Assembly (NCBI GenBank): GCA_903847385.1 | Contig: CAINDO010000390.1 | Coordinates: 1 to 44,913, forward strand | Direction of reading: 5' to 3' | Source: an uncultured Myxococcales bacterium | GTDB lineage: Bacteria; Myxococcota_A; Bradymonadia; UBA7976; UBA1532 | DNA: 44,913 nt | Part shown: positions 27,691 to 35,951 of the stretch, one piece after another | Position numbering within the stretch: position 1 is the first letter of the stretch | Layout: every line of letters starts with the position of its first letter | Program-made: the position numbers and the translations under genes | The notes under the pieces: model-generated | The model's input: only the letters and a program-made list of their open reading frames with translations | What the model was told of the DNA's origin: nothing | The model's database searches: none

Positions 27691-28806
27691 TCAGCCCGCG
27701 CGCCAGCCGTCGGCCAGCGTGTCCGGCACCGCGAAGGGTGTGCGCCGCGCGCCCCGCCCCATCAGCACGAGCGCGTCGATGAAGGCCAGGTTGAAGCGCC
27801 GCAGCAGCTTGCCCGTGGCCGTCGGCTCGTCCGCGGTGTCGAACATCGGGCGGGCCTCGCCGAGCACGACGCGCCAGAGGCGGTTCATGCGCCGCCCCTC
27901 GGGCACGCCCAGCATGGCCACCAGATCCGGCCCCAGGTAGTGCCGCAGGATGGCCGGCGTGAGGCCGTCGAAGGCCTCGCCCGGGATCATCTCCTGGAAC
28001 ATCTGCACGAGCGCGGCCGTGAGCTCCATGCCCGCCTCCGAGGGCGAATGCAGCGCCGCCGCCAGCGCCGCGCCCTGCGCGTCCGCCGCCGCCCGATCCA
28101 CGTGCAGGAATCGCTCCTCCACGCCGAGCACGCGCCCGAGCGCCAGCCAGCAGGCGTGCCAGGCGTCCGCCGACTCGGCGGGCACGTCGATGCCCAGGCG
28201 CGACAGGCCGTCGAGCACCACGCCGTCGAAGGTGTGCAGCGTGTAGGCCATGTCCACCTGGTTGATGGGCAGCCCCAACGCGGAATCCCAGGGCTCGATG
28301 GGGTCGCTCACCAACAGGCGGCGCACGGCGGCGTGCATCAGCCGGACCTTCTGCGCCGAGCGGAAGCCGCGGCCGTGCGGACCCAGGCCGCCGGGGCCGA
28401 AGCAGTCGACCACGAACTGGGTGGTCTCGAAGACCCGCCGCCGCGTGCCCTCGACGAGCCGCGCGGTGCGCACGAGCACCGGGGCCGCCCGCCCGACGGC
28501 GTAACACATGGGCAGCGAATAGGCGCCCAGCCCGAGCAGCACCTCGGGCCCGCAGGCCGCGAACAGGGCCTCGGCCGTCTCGCGCAGCACCGGCGCCACG
28601 ACCGCCCCGGCCAGGGTGTCCTCGAAGTAGTCGCGCACGCTCGCCGGCAGGGCCTCCGGGGGCAGGTCGTCCGCGGCCACCAACCGATGCAGCAGCGCGT
28701 TCACGGCCCCGAGCGTGTGGTGCTCGAAGAGATCGGCGACCACGGCGTCGGCTCGCTCGTCGCCGAGGGTCCGCAGGGCTTCGAGGGTGTCGGTGTCGAG
28801 TGCCAT
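27691..28806 (-). CDS. Oxygenase MpaB/latex-clearing-protein-like (DUF2236)
   Basis: 371 residues, mostly helical, with no signal peptide. The block TRRRVFETTQFVVDCFGPGGL (121-141) and VRLMHAAVRRLL (154-165) is the signature of the MpaB/rubber oxygenase family, in which the His (here His158) is a proximal haem ligand. PWDSALGLPINQVDMAYTLHTF is also conserved. Latex-clearing proteins cleave polyisoprene with dioxygen; MpaB cleaves a farnesyl side chain. Most bacterial members have unknown substrates, so a dioxygenase on an isoprenoid is only a guess. The gene begins at the DUF2892 stop on the other strand (no gap between convergent ends). Its promoter lies in the 114-bp divergent gap with the HAD gene. 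Confidence 0.85.
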   Translation of the reverse strand: MALDTDTLEALRTLGDERADAVVADLFEHHTLGAVNALLHRLVAADDLPPEALPASVRDYFEDTLAGAVVAPVLRETAEALFAACGPEVLLGLGAYSLPMCYAVGRAAPVLVRTARLVEGTRRRVFETTQFVVDCFGPGGLGPHGRGFRSAQKVRLMHAAVRRLLVSDPIEPWDSALGLPINQVDMAYTLHTFDGVVLDGLSRLGIDVPAESADAWHACWLALGRVLGVEERFLHVDRAAADAQGAALAAALHSPSEAGMELTAALVQMFQEMIPGEAFDGLTPAILRHYLGPDLVAMLGVPEGRRMNRLWRVVLGEARPMFDTADEPTATGKLLRRFNLAFIDALVLMGRGARRTPFAVPDTLADGWRAG

Positions 28807-28920
28807 CGGGAAAACCCCTGCCACGAATCGCGCCCGGTGAAAAGGGCAAGCCGGCCGCTCGCGGACCGGCGGGCCCGATTGCCGCTTCCCCGCCGGGCGC
28901 GCCGCGGGTATGACTGTCCC

Positions 28921-29742
28921 GTGCTCGACGAACGCCTCCGCCGCATCCGCGGCTATCTGCTCGACATGGACGGAACGCTCTACATCGGCGCCGAGGCGGT
29001 GCCCGGGGCTCAGGCGTTCATGGCGGCCGTGCAGCGCGCCGGATGCCCCCGCCTGGTGCTGACCAACAACTCCTCGGCCGCCCGCTCGAAGTATCGGGGC
29101 CGCCTGGCCGCGCTGGGCATGCCCGTGCCCCTGTCGGCGGTGCTCACCTCGGGCGGGGCGAGCGCCGAGTGGCTCTTCGCCTCGACGCCCCTGCGCCGCC
29201 CCTACGTGCTGGGCACCCGCGCGCTGAAGGACGAGTGCCGCCGCGCGGGCCTCACGCCGTCGGACCCGGAGACGTCCGACTGCGTGCTGTTGGGCTACGA
29301 CACGGGGGTGACCTACGCGACGCTGACGGACGCCTGCCTGCTCGTCGCTCAGGGCCTGCCCTACTACGCCACGCACGCCGACCGCACCTGCATCTCGCCC
29401 CGCGGCCTGCTGCCGGACGCCGGCGCGTTGATCGCCGCGATCGAGGTCACCACCGGCCGCGCGCCCGTGGTGCTGGGCAAACCCGAGGCGTCGATGGTCG
29501 AGGCCGGCCTGCGCCGCCTGGGCACGACGGTGGACGAGACCCTGATCCTGGGCGATCAGCTCGACACGGACATGATGCTCGGCCAGAAGAGCGGCATTCT
29601 CAGCGTGCTCACCATGACCGGCGAGGCGGCCCGCCGCCGCCGCGAGTACGAGAGCGTGGTGCCGGACCTGACCGTCTCCCACCCCGGCGAGCTCCTCGAA
29701 CGCCTGTGCGCCGCCGGCGCGTTGCCGCGGACGATCCTTTGA
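28921..29742 (+). CDS. HAD-superfamily phosphatase, NagD type
   Basis: 273 residues from GTG 28921. Motif I LLDMDGTLY (Asp nucleophile) is followed by the Thr of LVLTNNSS (motif II), Lys in VVLGKPEA (motif III) and LGDQLDTDMMLGQKSG (motif IV). The cap domain between motifs II and III places it in HAD class IIA with NagD and pyridoxal or p-nitrophenyl phosphatases. It dephosphorylates small phosphoesters; the substrate is unknown. Its stop overlaps the TTG start of the next gene (TTGA), making it first in a coupled operon with a small Tat-exported subunit and a GMC oxidoreductase. Confidence 0.92.
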   Translation: MLDERLRRIRGYLLDMDGTLYIGAEAVPGAQAFMAAVQRAGCPRLVLTNNSSAARSKYRGRLAALGMPVPLSAVLTSGGASAEWLFASTPLRRPYVLGTRALKDECRRAGLTPSDPETSDCVLLGYDTGVTYATLTDACLLVAQGLPYYATHADRTCISPRGLLPDAGALIAAIEVTTGRAPVVLGKPEASMVEAGLRRLGTTVDETLILGDQLDTDMMLGQKSGILSVLTMTGEAARRRREYESVVPDLTVSHPGELLERLCAAGALPRTIL

Positions 29743-30269
29743 CGGCGGGCACCACACGACGCGGGCTCCTGAAGCGGGGCCTGCTGGGGGGACTTCTGCT
29801 CGCCGCCGGGGGCTCGACCTGGCTGGCGCTGCGGCCGTCGGCGCTGGCGGCCTTGCCGGACGAGCCCCTCAGGCTGCTCACGGCCGCGCAGTACAGCATC
29901 CTGATGGCGGTGATCGGCCGATGCGTCCCGGACCCGGTGTCCACGCTGGTCCAGCGGCAGGAGACGGCCCTGCGCATCGACGCCACCCTGGCCGGGGCGA
30001 ACGATCGCACACGCGCCGATTTCACGCAGCTCCTCGGCCTGCTGGACAACGCCCTGGCCGGCCTGCTGCTGGATGGCAACCCCACGCCGTTCACCCACCT
30101 GGACGCCACCGCGCAGGAGGCCGTACTCGAGGCCTGGCGCACGAGCCGCATCGGCCTGCGCCGGGCCGGTTACCAGGCGCTGCGCCGCATCATCGTCACG
30201 CACTACTACGCCGATCCGGCCAACCAGGCGGCGATCGGCTACCCGGGACCACCGAAGGGGGTGCTGTGA
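29739..30269 (+). CDS. Tat-exported gluconate-2-dehydrogenase-subunit-3-like protein
   Basis: 176 residues starting at TTG 29739, four bases into the HAD gene end. The N-terminus TTRRGLLKRGLLGGLLLAAGG is a twin-arginine signal (RRGLLK), so a folded partner is exported with it. The mature part (LTAAQYSILMAVIGRCVPDP, then RADFTQLLGLLDNAL) resembles the small subunit family of gluconate 2-dehydrogenase, which chaperones or anchors a GMC dehydrogenase. It overlaps the GMC gene by one base (TGATG). No haem c subunit is in the operon, so the electron acceptor is unclear; the small size and Tat signal fit a hitchhiker model for GMC export. Confidence 0.75.
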   Translation: MTAGTTRRGLLKRGLLGGLLLAAGGSTWLALRPSALAALPDEPLRLLTAAQYSILMAVIGRCVPDPVSTLVQRQETALRIDATLAGANDRTRADFTQLLGLLDNALAGLLLDGNPTPFTHLDATAQEAVLEAWRTSRIGLRRAGYQALRRIIVTHYYADPANQAAIGYPGPPKGVL

Positions 30270-31831
30270 TGGCCGGCAGCTTCATCGAGGGGCGGACCCT
30301 GACCACGAACGTGTCGCTGGACTGCGACGTGTGCATCGTGGGCTCCGGCGCCGGTGGCGCCACGGCCGCGCGGGTGCTCGCCCGGGCCGGCCTGAAGGTC
30401 GTGGTGCTCGAGGCCGGCGGGTACAACCGCAAGGACCGCTTCACGATGCAGGAGCACGAGACCTACCCCCTGCTCTACCAGGAGGGCATGCGCCGCTCCA
30501 CGGTGGACCTGGGCATCGGCATCCTGCAGGGGCGCACCGTCGGCGGCGGCACGGTGGTCAACTGGACCACGAGCTTCCGCACGCCGGACCACGTGCTCGC
30601 CCACTGGCGCGAACGGTACGGCCTCACGGCGCTGACGACCGAGGCCCTCGACCCCCACTGGGACGAGATGGAAGGCCGCCTCGGCGTCTACGAGGTCCCC
30701 GAGGAGCAGATCAACGCCAACAACCGCAAACTCTGGGACGGCGCCGACGCGCTGGGCTGGAGTCGCGAGCGCCTGCGCCGCAACGTGCGCGGGTGCCGGC
30801 AGGTGGGCTATTGCGGCATGGGCTGCCCCTTCGACGCCAAGCAGAGCGCGCTGATCACGCTCCTGCCGGACGCCGTCGAGGCCGGGGCCACGGTGATCTC
30901 CGACTGCGACGTCCGCCGCCTGCGCATCGCCGACGGCCGCGTCGTCGCCGTCGAGGGCCGGTTCCACCACCCCGAGGAGGGCGACCGCCTCACGGGCCCG
31001 ACGCTGGTCCTCCGCCCCCAGGTGTGCATCGTGTCCGGTGGGGCCATCAACACGCCGGCGCTGCTGATGCGCAGCGATCTGCCCGATCCCCAGGGGCGAC
31101 TCGGCCGCCGCACGTTCCTGCACCCCGTCGCGGCCACCATCGGGCACTTCGCGGACACGGTCGCGCCCTACGGCGGCATCCCGCAGAGCGTGGCCAGCCA
31201 CCACTTCGTCCGGCGCACCGAGGGCATGGGGTTCTTCCTCGAGGCCGCCCCGCTGCACCCGGTGCTGTTCTCGGGCGCGTTGACCGCCCACGGGCCGCAG
31301 CACCGCGAGGCCATGGAGGCCCTGCCCAAGACCGCCAACGTGCTCGCCCTGCTGGTGGACGGCTTCGACGACTCCGAGCGGGGCGGCAGCGTCACCCTCG
31401 ACAAGGACGGCAGCCCGCGCCTCGAGTACCACTACACGCCCCGCCTGTGGGAGGCCGTGCGCGCGGGCATCGAGGCCGGAGCCAAGGTGCTCCTGGCCGC
31501 CGGCGCCCGCCGCGTGCTCACCCCGAACGAGCCGCCGCTCGAGATCCTGGGGGAGAGCAGCCTCCACCGGCTCGCCGAACAGGTCTACGTGCCCAATCGC
31601 GTGCGTCTTTTCTCGGCACACCAGATGGGCGGTTGCGCGATGGGCGCCGATCCGGCAGAAAGTGTCGTGGATTCGGACCTTTGCCACCACGACGTACGCA
31701 ATCTCCACGTGATGGACGGGAGCGTTCTGCCCACCAGTCTGGGGGTCAATCCCCAGTTCACGATCTACGGCCTCGTGCATCGCGCAGCGACACAACTTGC
31801 GCTCCGCGCCAACGCGGTCAAAATGGAGTGA
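30269..31831 (+). CDS. GMC-family FAD oxidoreductase
   Basis: 520-residue flavoprotein. The FAD-binding GSGAGGATAARVLARAGLKVVVLEAGG starts at residue 25. TVGGGTVVNWTTSFRTP is the typical GMC substrate/flavin loop. The C-terminal FAD motif is NLHVMDGSVLPTSLGVNPQFTI, with Asn (GVNP) and an upstream His in SAHQMGGCAMG as active-site candidates. CRQVGYCGMGCPFDAKQS is a Cys-rich insertion (three Cys) found in some choline/cholesterol-oxidase-like and alcohol dehydrogenases. It oxidises an alcohol, probably in the periplasm together with the Tat-signal subunit encoded just upstream. It has no signal peptide of its own. A short hairpin (CGGGA/TCCCG, 31832-31845) follows the stop without a T-tract. 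Confidence 0.9.
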   Translation: MAGSFIEGRTLTTNVSLDCDVCIVGSGAGGATAARVLARAGLKVVVLEAGGYNRKDRFTMQEHETYPLLYQEGMRRSTVDLGIGILQGRTVGGGTVVNWTTSFRTPDHVLAHWRERYGLTALTTEALDPHWDEMEGRLGVYEVPEEQINANNRKLWDGADALGWSRERLRRNVRGCRQVGYCGMGCPFDAKQSALITLLPDAVEAGATVISDCDVRRLRIADGRVVAVEGRFHHPEEGDRLTGPTLVLRPQVCIVSGGAINTPALLMRSDLPDPQGRLGRRTFLHPVAATIGHFADTVAPYGGIPQSVASHHFVRRTEGMGFFLEAAPLHPVLFSGALTAHGPQHREAMEALPKTANVLALLVDGFDDSERGGSVTLDKDGSPRLEYHYTPRLWEAVRAGIEAGAKVLLAAGARRVLTPNEPPLEILGESSLHRLAEQVYVPNRVRLFSAHQMGGCAMGADPAESVVDSDLCHHDVRNLHVMDGSVLPTSLGVNPQFTIYGLVHRAATQLALRANAVKME

Positions 31832-31880
31832 CGGGAAAAGTCCCGGGCCCCCGAATGAGAACCCGAAGGAGACAAGAACG

Positions 31881-32441
31881 ATGAGCCACGCCCGCTGCAA
31901 CATTGCGGCGCGTACCACCCTGGCAAAGCTGAAGGAGGCTGCGCTCTCCGTCTATGCCGAGGTGCAGCCCACGGACGAGCCTGCGCAGACCCTGGTCGAT
32001 TTCGATGCCGTGCTGGACTTCTGCCAGCCACGCACGGAGGAGATCGGCGGCCCGCCGGGATCAGACGCATGGTACTTCCAGGGGATCGGCCCCTGGAGTC
32101 TCCTCGGCGACCTGGGGCTACTGCTTCACCGTCGACAAGATGCCCTCAAGGCGCTGAGCGAGAAGCTCGGCACCGAGGTCGTCGTCTGCGTCATCGACGC
32201 CGCCACCGAATACGCCTATTTCGGCGTGTATGCCGGCGGTCAGATGAAGCGACTGCTGGTCCTCGAAGACGGCGAATACGAAGCCCTCGGCCTGCCCGTG
32301 CAGGCCGAACGCGGGCGCGCCGTCGTCGACTTCTCCGAGGAGGAGGCCGAGCGCCTCTGGACGAGCTACGGGCTCCCGACCTTCGAGTACAACCCGGAGA
32401 AGGGTCCCTTCGAGGGCCTGGCGCTCAAGCGCAAGAGCTGA
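31881..32441 (+). CDS. Conserved-looking cytoplasmic protein, family not recognised
   Basis: 186 residues from ATG 31881, with a strong ribosome binding site (GAAGGAG, 31865-31871). There is no signal peptide, membrane helix or Cys-based motif. Features: an N-terminal helix (RTTLAKLKEAALSVYAEV), WYFQGIGPWSLLGDLGLLLHR in the middle, TEYAYFGVYAGGQMKRLLVLEDGEYEALGLPVQ, and an acidic helix EEEAERLWTSYG before a Lys-rich tail. It looks like a compact alpha-beta domain; the pattern of a beta hairpin with aromatic residues recalls immunity or SUKH-like proteins, but I cannot support that. It lies 49 bases after the GMC gene. GC content is slightly lower than the neighbours. Confidence 0.8.
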   Translation: MSHARCNIAARTTLAKLKEAALSVYAEVQPTDEPAQTLVDFDAVLDFCQPRTEEIGGPPGSDAWYFQGIGPWSLLGDLGLLLHRRQDALKALSEKLGTEVVVCVIDAATEYAYFGVYAGGQMKRLLVLEDGEYEALGLPVQAERGRAVVDFSEEEAERLWTSYGLPTFEYNPEKGPFEGLALKRKS

Positions 32442-32450
32442 GCGCGCCGG

Positions 32451-33320
32451 TCACCGCCGCCAGCGCCGCTGGTGGCTCACGAGCACATCCCCCGACGGCG
32501 CGTCCGTCGGGCGGATGACCAACACTTCGCGCGTCTCCGTGCGCTCCCACAGGTCGGGGCGGCCTGCCCGCCCCCGGAAGCCGGCCTTCTCGAGGGCCTG
32601 CGTCCAGGCGGTCAGCGCCGCCGCGCGCTCCGCCGGCGTGTTCGCGCGCAGGATGTACGCCGTGCGCCCGACGTCCGTGTCCCGGGCCCCGCCCACGGTG
32701 GCGTGCAGCAGGCCCTCCTCGAAGCCCAGGATGCTCAGCTTCGTCGGGTCGGGGGCGATCTCCGGCGCCAGCGTCGGCGGCGCGGGGATCGCCGGCGCCT
32801 CCGCCCCTTCCAGGGTCAGCTCCACCCGGTTCGGCGCGACGGGGTCGGCCGTCAGGGCGACGCTCAGGCGGTCGCCGCTCGGGTGCACGAATTGGCCCGG
32901 CGTGCCCGCCACCGGCGCGAACCCGAGCGTCGCCAGGTGGTCCGCGATCGTGCGGCCGATGGTGTCCTGGGGCGCCAGGGTGAGCAGCACGAGCGACGCC
33001 CGGCGCTCCGCGGGCGCGAGCCGCAGGCGCACCATGCCGCGCCCGCGCTGACGCTCGACGACCTTGGCGCCGAGCGTCGGCGGCACGAACGCCGCGAGCT
33101 CCGGCGGCGGGTCGATGGTCTGCTGCTGGGCGTAGAACAACGTCGCGCCCAGGCTCGACGGCGCCGGTGCCGTCTCTGGCGCGCTGGGGGCGACGCTCGG
33201 CGTGGCGCTCGGGGGCGCCGGGACCTCGGCGGGCGGGGACTTCTGGCAGGCGGCGAGGGCGCCGAGGGCGCCGAGGGCGCAGGTCAGAGCGAACGTCGTG
33301 GAGATGCGCATGCGCACCAT
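32451..33320 (-). CDS. Lipoprotein of unknown function
   Basis: 289 residues (or 286 from the ATG at 33311). The signal peptide ends ALAACQ, a clear lipobox. It is followed by an Ala/Pro/Ser-rich spacer to about residue 55 and then two small alpha-beta segments (VVERQRGRGMVRLRLAPAE, AYILRANTPAERAAALTAWTQALEKAGF). The mature part appears to be a compact exported domain, not obviously an enzyme. The signal-peptide coding region contains a threefold 9-bp tandem repeat (33252-33279, GCCGAGGGC units) encoding ALGALGALA. It is divergent from the pirin gene, 47 bases away. Family not recognised. Confidence 0.75.
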   Translation of the reverse strand: MVRMRISTTFALTCALGALGALAACQKSPPAEVPAPPSATPSVAPSAPETAPAPSSLGATLFYAQQQTIDPPPELAAFVPPTLGAKVVERQRGRGMVRLRLAPAERRASLVLLTLAPQDTIGRTIADHLATLGFAPVAGTPGQFVHPSGDRLSVALTADPVAPNRVELTLEGAEAPAIPAPPTLAPEIAPDPTKLSILGFEEGLLHATVGGARDTDVGRTAYILRANTPAERAAALTAWTQALEKAGFRGRAGRPDLWERTETREVLVIRPTDAPSGDVLVSHQRRWRR

Positions 33321-33367
33321 GTGCCACGGGTGGGCCGCCGCGCCAACCCCGTGTTAGCCTCGGCCCC

Positions 33368-34417
33368 ATGTCACAGAGCCCCATCGTCACCACCATCGCC
33401 CTGGGTGCGCCCCCGTGGCCGACCCTGGATCCGTTCCTGTTCTGCGTGCATCACGCAGACGCCTACCCCGCCGGCAACGACGCCCTCGGCCCCGCCGCCC
33501 CGCTCACGGGCCGCGACCTGGGCCAGGACTTCGCCGGCATCGACGGCTGGCGCATGTACCATGGCCAGCGCGTGCCGGGCTTTCCGCAGCACCCGCACCG
33601 CGGCTTCGAGACGGTCACGGTCGTGCGGCGCGGCCTGATCGACCACTCGGACTCGCTGGGCGCCACGGCCCGCTTCGGCGAGGGCGACACGCAGCACCTG
33701 ACCGCCGGCAAGGGCATCGTGCACTGCGAGATGTTCCCGCTGTTGCGCAAGGATGCCCCCAACCCCGCGGAATTGTTTCAGATCTGGATGAACCTGCCCG
33801 GCGCTGACAAGATGTGCGAGCCGCACTTCTCGATGCTGTGGAGCGAGACGATCCCCCGCCACGAGGTCCCCGACGCCGAGGGCCGGGTGACGCGCCTGAC
33901 CACCGTCTACGGGGCCTACGCCGGCCGCGCGACGCCGCCGCCGCCGCCCCACTCCTGGGCGAACCGGCCCCACGCCGACGTGGCCATCTGGACGCTCGCG
34001 CTGCCCCCGGGCGGGCGCTTCACCCTGCCCGCGGCGGCCAATCCGGGCGGACAGAAGGCGCCCACGCATCGCGTGCTGTACTTCTTCGAGGGCGCGGAGG
34101 TGCAGGTCGCCGACCGGCGCGCGCCCGTGCGCACGGGGTTCCAGTTGCGCGCCGACGCGGACGTGGCCCTGTTCAACCCCGGCGCGGTGGACGCGGAGCT
34201 GCTGCTCCTGCAGGGGCGGCCCATCGGCGAGCCCGTCGCGCAGTACGGCCCGTTCGTAATGAACACGCAGGCCGAGATCCAGCAGGCGTTCGCGGACTAC
34301 CGCCGCACCGAGTTCGGCGGCTGGCCGTGGCCCTCGGACGACCCGGTGCACCCGCGCGAGGCGGGGCGGTTCGCGATCCACGCGGACAAACGCCGCGAGA
34401 CGCCGCCGGGCGCCTGA
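33368..34417 (+). CDS. Pirin-family protein
   Basis: 349 residues with two cupin domains. The metal site is in HPHRGFETVTVVRRGLIDH: His and Glu ligands typical of pirins, which bind Fe. TAGKGIVHCEMFP is the next conserved block, and PAELFQIWMNLP the start of the linker strand. The C-terminal cupin (VLYFFEGAEVQVA) lacks an obvious metal site, as usual. Some bacterial pirins have quercetinase activity; many act as regulators or have unknown function. ATG 33368 is directly followed by homology. The TGA stop is the start of an A8 tract that serves as U-tract for the minus-strand terminator downstream. Confidence 0.93.
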   Translation: MSQSPIVTTIALGAPPWPTLDPFLFCVHHADAYPAGNDALGPAAPLTGRDLGQDFAGIDGWRMYHGQRVPGFPQHPHRGFETVTVVRRGLIDHSDSLGATARFGEGDTQHLTAGKGIVHCEMFPLLRKDAPNPAELFQIWMNLPGADKMCEPHFSMLWSETIPRHEVPDAEGRVTRLTTVYGAYAGRATPPPPPHSWANRPHADVAIWTLALPPGGRFTLPAAANPGGQKAPTHRVLYFFEGAEVQVADRRAPVRTGFQLRADADVALFNPGAVDAELLLLQGRPIGEPVAQYGPFVMNTQAEIQQAFADYRRTEFGGWPWPSDDPVHPREAGRFAIHADKRRETPPGA

Positions 34418-34463
34418 AAAAAAACGCGGCGGCGAACCTCGGGGTGGGAGGTGCGCCGCCGCG
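34417..34463 (-). terminator. Intrinsic terminator of the OsmC-zinc-ribbon operon
   Basis: On the minus strand, a 10-bp perfect stem (CGCGGCGGCG/CGCCGCCGCG, 34425-34434 and 34454-34463) encloses an inner 5-bp stem (ACCTC/GAGGT) and is followed by eight T. A further hairpin GGGCAG/CTGCCC (34470-34487) precedes it. It is a strong terminator for the minus-strand genes. Confidence 0.85.
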
Positions 34464-34504
34464 CCCCGCGGGCAGGGGGGGCTGCCCGGGAGACTCGGGT
34501 CCGC

Positions 34505-34717
34505 TCAGCGCTTGCCGAACAGACTGCTGAAGAAGCCGCCGGCTTGGGACGCGCCCGTCGATCCGCCGCCGGTCGAGCTCTCGACGCTGCTCGCGCCCTT
34601 CTCGTGGCAACGGCAGCGCTGGTCCTGGGGCACGCCGGCCATCACCTGGTCCACGTGCGCGCCACAACCGGCCCACGTCGTCTTGCCACACTTTCCACAC
34701 TTCGCTGCACGGCACAT
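34505..34717 (-). CDS. Small Cys-rich zinc-ribbon-like protein (KTTWAGCGAH family)
   Basis: 70 residues. MCRAAKCGKCGKTTWAGCGAH carries five Cys, and CRCHE two more plus His, so one or two zinc sites are likely. VDQVMAGVPQDQRCRC is the second half of the conserved pattern. The pattern is shared by small proteins in bacteria and fungi with no known function. The last 30 residues are Ser/Gly-rich and end FFSSLFGKR. AGGAG about 8 bases upstream gives a good ribosome binding site. It follows the OsmC gene by 29 bases and is followed by a strong terminator, so it is the second and last gene of a two-gene unit. A role next to a peroxide-related protein is inference. Confidence 0.85.
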   Translation of the reverse strand: MCRAAKCGKCGKTTWAGCGAHVDQVMAGVPQDQRCRCHEKGASSVESSTGGGSTGASQAGGFFSSLFGKR

Positions 34718-34746
34718 ATACGTTTTCTCCTGTGATCCGGGGGCGT

Positions 34747-35154
34747 TCAGGCCTGGGCGGCCCGGGGGTTGACGCTGAAGACCGGCGGCGCGGCCATCGA
34801 CTTCTTGACCTTGCACTGGTCGACCACGCGGACCAGGGCCTGGACGTACTTCTCCGGGAACGCCGGAGAGAGCTCGAGGTCCAGGTCGATCTTCGAGGCG
34901 AGGTGCGTCTCGGGGTCGAACTCGACGCGCTGGGTCAGCCGCACCAGCGACGGATCCACGCCGCGGCCCTGGCAGAAGCCCACGATGTAGATGCCCGCGC
35001 AGCTGGCGATGCTCGCCAGGAAGAGGTCGTACGGCGCCGGAGCCGTGTCCTCGCCGCCGCCGCTCACGGGCTGGTCCGTGTGGACGGTGTGGGCGTCGAA
35101 GGTCACGTCGACCTTCTTGCCACCGGGGAAACTGACCGTGAGGTTCATGCTCAT
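34747..35154 (-). CDS. OsmC-family protein
   Basis: 135 residues from ATG 35154; ATG 35148 (two codons in) or 35187 are alternatives, but homology begins at MNLTVSFPGGKKVDVTF. The family motif DLFLASIASCAGIYIVGFCQGRGVD holds the first catalytic Cys; the second lies in VVDQCKVKKSM. Such pairs reduce organic hydroperoxides, as in OsmC/Ohr, here the branch with a short beta-rich N-terminus. It is cytoplasmic and shares a transcript with the small zinc-ribbon-like gene. Likely detoxifies lipid peroxides; the physiological substrate is not deducible. Confidence 0.92.
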   Translation of the reverse strand: MSMNLTVSFPGGKKVDVTFDAHTVHTDQPVSGGGEDTAPAPYDLFLASIASCAGIYIVGFCQGRGVDPSLVRLTQRVEFDPETHLASKIDLDLELSPAFPEKYVQALVRVVDQCKVKKSMAAPPVFSVNPRAAQA

Positions 35155-35260
35155 GATGCGGCTCGCCTCTCTCTTGCGTCGATTCAATCGCTTCGACGGG
35201 GAGAGCCGGCATCACGGCGAACCGTTACACGGCGCGCGCGCTTTTTTTTCCGGCGCGGCC

Positions 35261-35806
35261 TTACTTGATCTCGACCTTGAGCTCGAAGTCGCCGGCCGTG
35301 ACCTCCTTGGGCGAGGTCACGCCGATGATCACGGTGTAGGGGTTGCCGATGGCCGTCACGCGGGGCAGCACGCGGGTGTGGTCCTGCGTCTTGCCGCGCT
35401 TGGGGCGGTCCCACTTCTGCTCGGCCTCGCAGCTCACCGCGCTCGCGATCTCCGGGGGGAGCGTCTGCTTGCCGGCCGCGATGGCGTAGGCGTAGCCGCT
35501 CATGTTCACCGTGGGGTCCTTGGGCACGACCGTGATGTACATCTCGGAGCGCGTGGGCAGCTCGGCCGTGAAGAACACGTGATTGCCGTTGTAGAGCGCC
35601 TGCTGCGTGGCCGGGAAGCAGGCCATGCTGCTCTTCCAGGCCCAGTCCAGGTTGGCCAGCGGCGCGCCGGCCTCGAGCTTGCCGGTCGCGACGACCGTCT
35701 TGCCCTTCTCGGCCTTGATGGGCGTGACGACGGGGCCGGCGGCGAGGGCCGCCCCGGCGCAGAGGGTGGTGAGGGCCACGGCGGCGGACGTGATCAGACG
35801 ACGCAT
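35261..35806 (-). CDS. Secreted protein of unknown function
   Basis: 181 residues with a signal peptide ending ALAAG near residue 23. The mature part has two Cys (SMACFPATQ, SAVSCEAEQ) that could pair, and alternates strands and loops: KTVVATGKLEAGAPLANLDWAW, HVFFTAELPTRSEMYITVVP, TVIIGVTSPKEVTAGDFELKVEIK. It looks like a beta-sandwich periplasmic domain; I do not recognise the family. GGAG about nine bases upstream of ATG 35806 supports the start. It is divergent from the giant cytochrome gene, with about 210 bp between, so it may share regulation with it. The stop is followed by a T8 tract (plus strand) without a clean hairpin. Confidence 0.75.
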   Translation of the reverse strand: MRRLITSAAVALTTLCAGAALAAGPVVTPIKAEKGKTVVATGKLEAGAPLANLDWAWKSSMACFPATQQALYNGNHVFFTAELPTRSEMYITVVPKDPTVNMSGYAYAIAAGKQTLPPEIASAVSCEAEQKWDRPKRGKTQDHTRVLPRVTAIGNPYTVIIGVTSPKEVTAGDFELKVEIK

Positions 35807-35951
35807 TCGGAGTCTCCTATCCAGCGGGATGGGGTTCGGCGGCCCGGAGGCCGGGGTGGGGTGGCGGCCCTCTCGGACCGTCTGTCGAGGTCTACGCAGG
35901 CCCTTCGGCGTTTCTGACACGGGACTCAAGAGATTCACGGGCCCGCCGTGG

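Noticed and set aside
33252..33279. 9-bp tandem repeat as a regulatory phase-variation switch
   Set aside because: The unit is a multiple of three and sits in the signal peptide; gain or loss would not shift the frame.
35214..35262. Terminator for the secreted-protein gene at the T8 tract
   Set aside because: The flanking GC-rich sequence does not form a clean perfect stem in the needed orientation.
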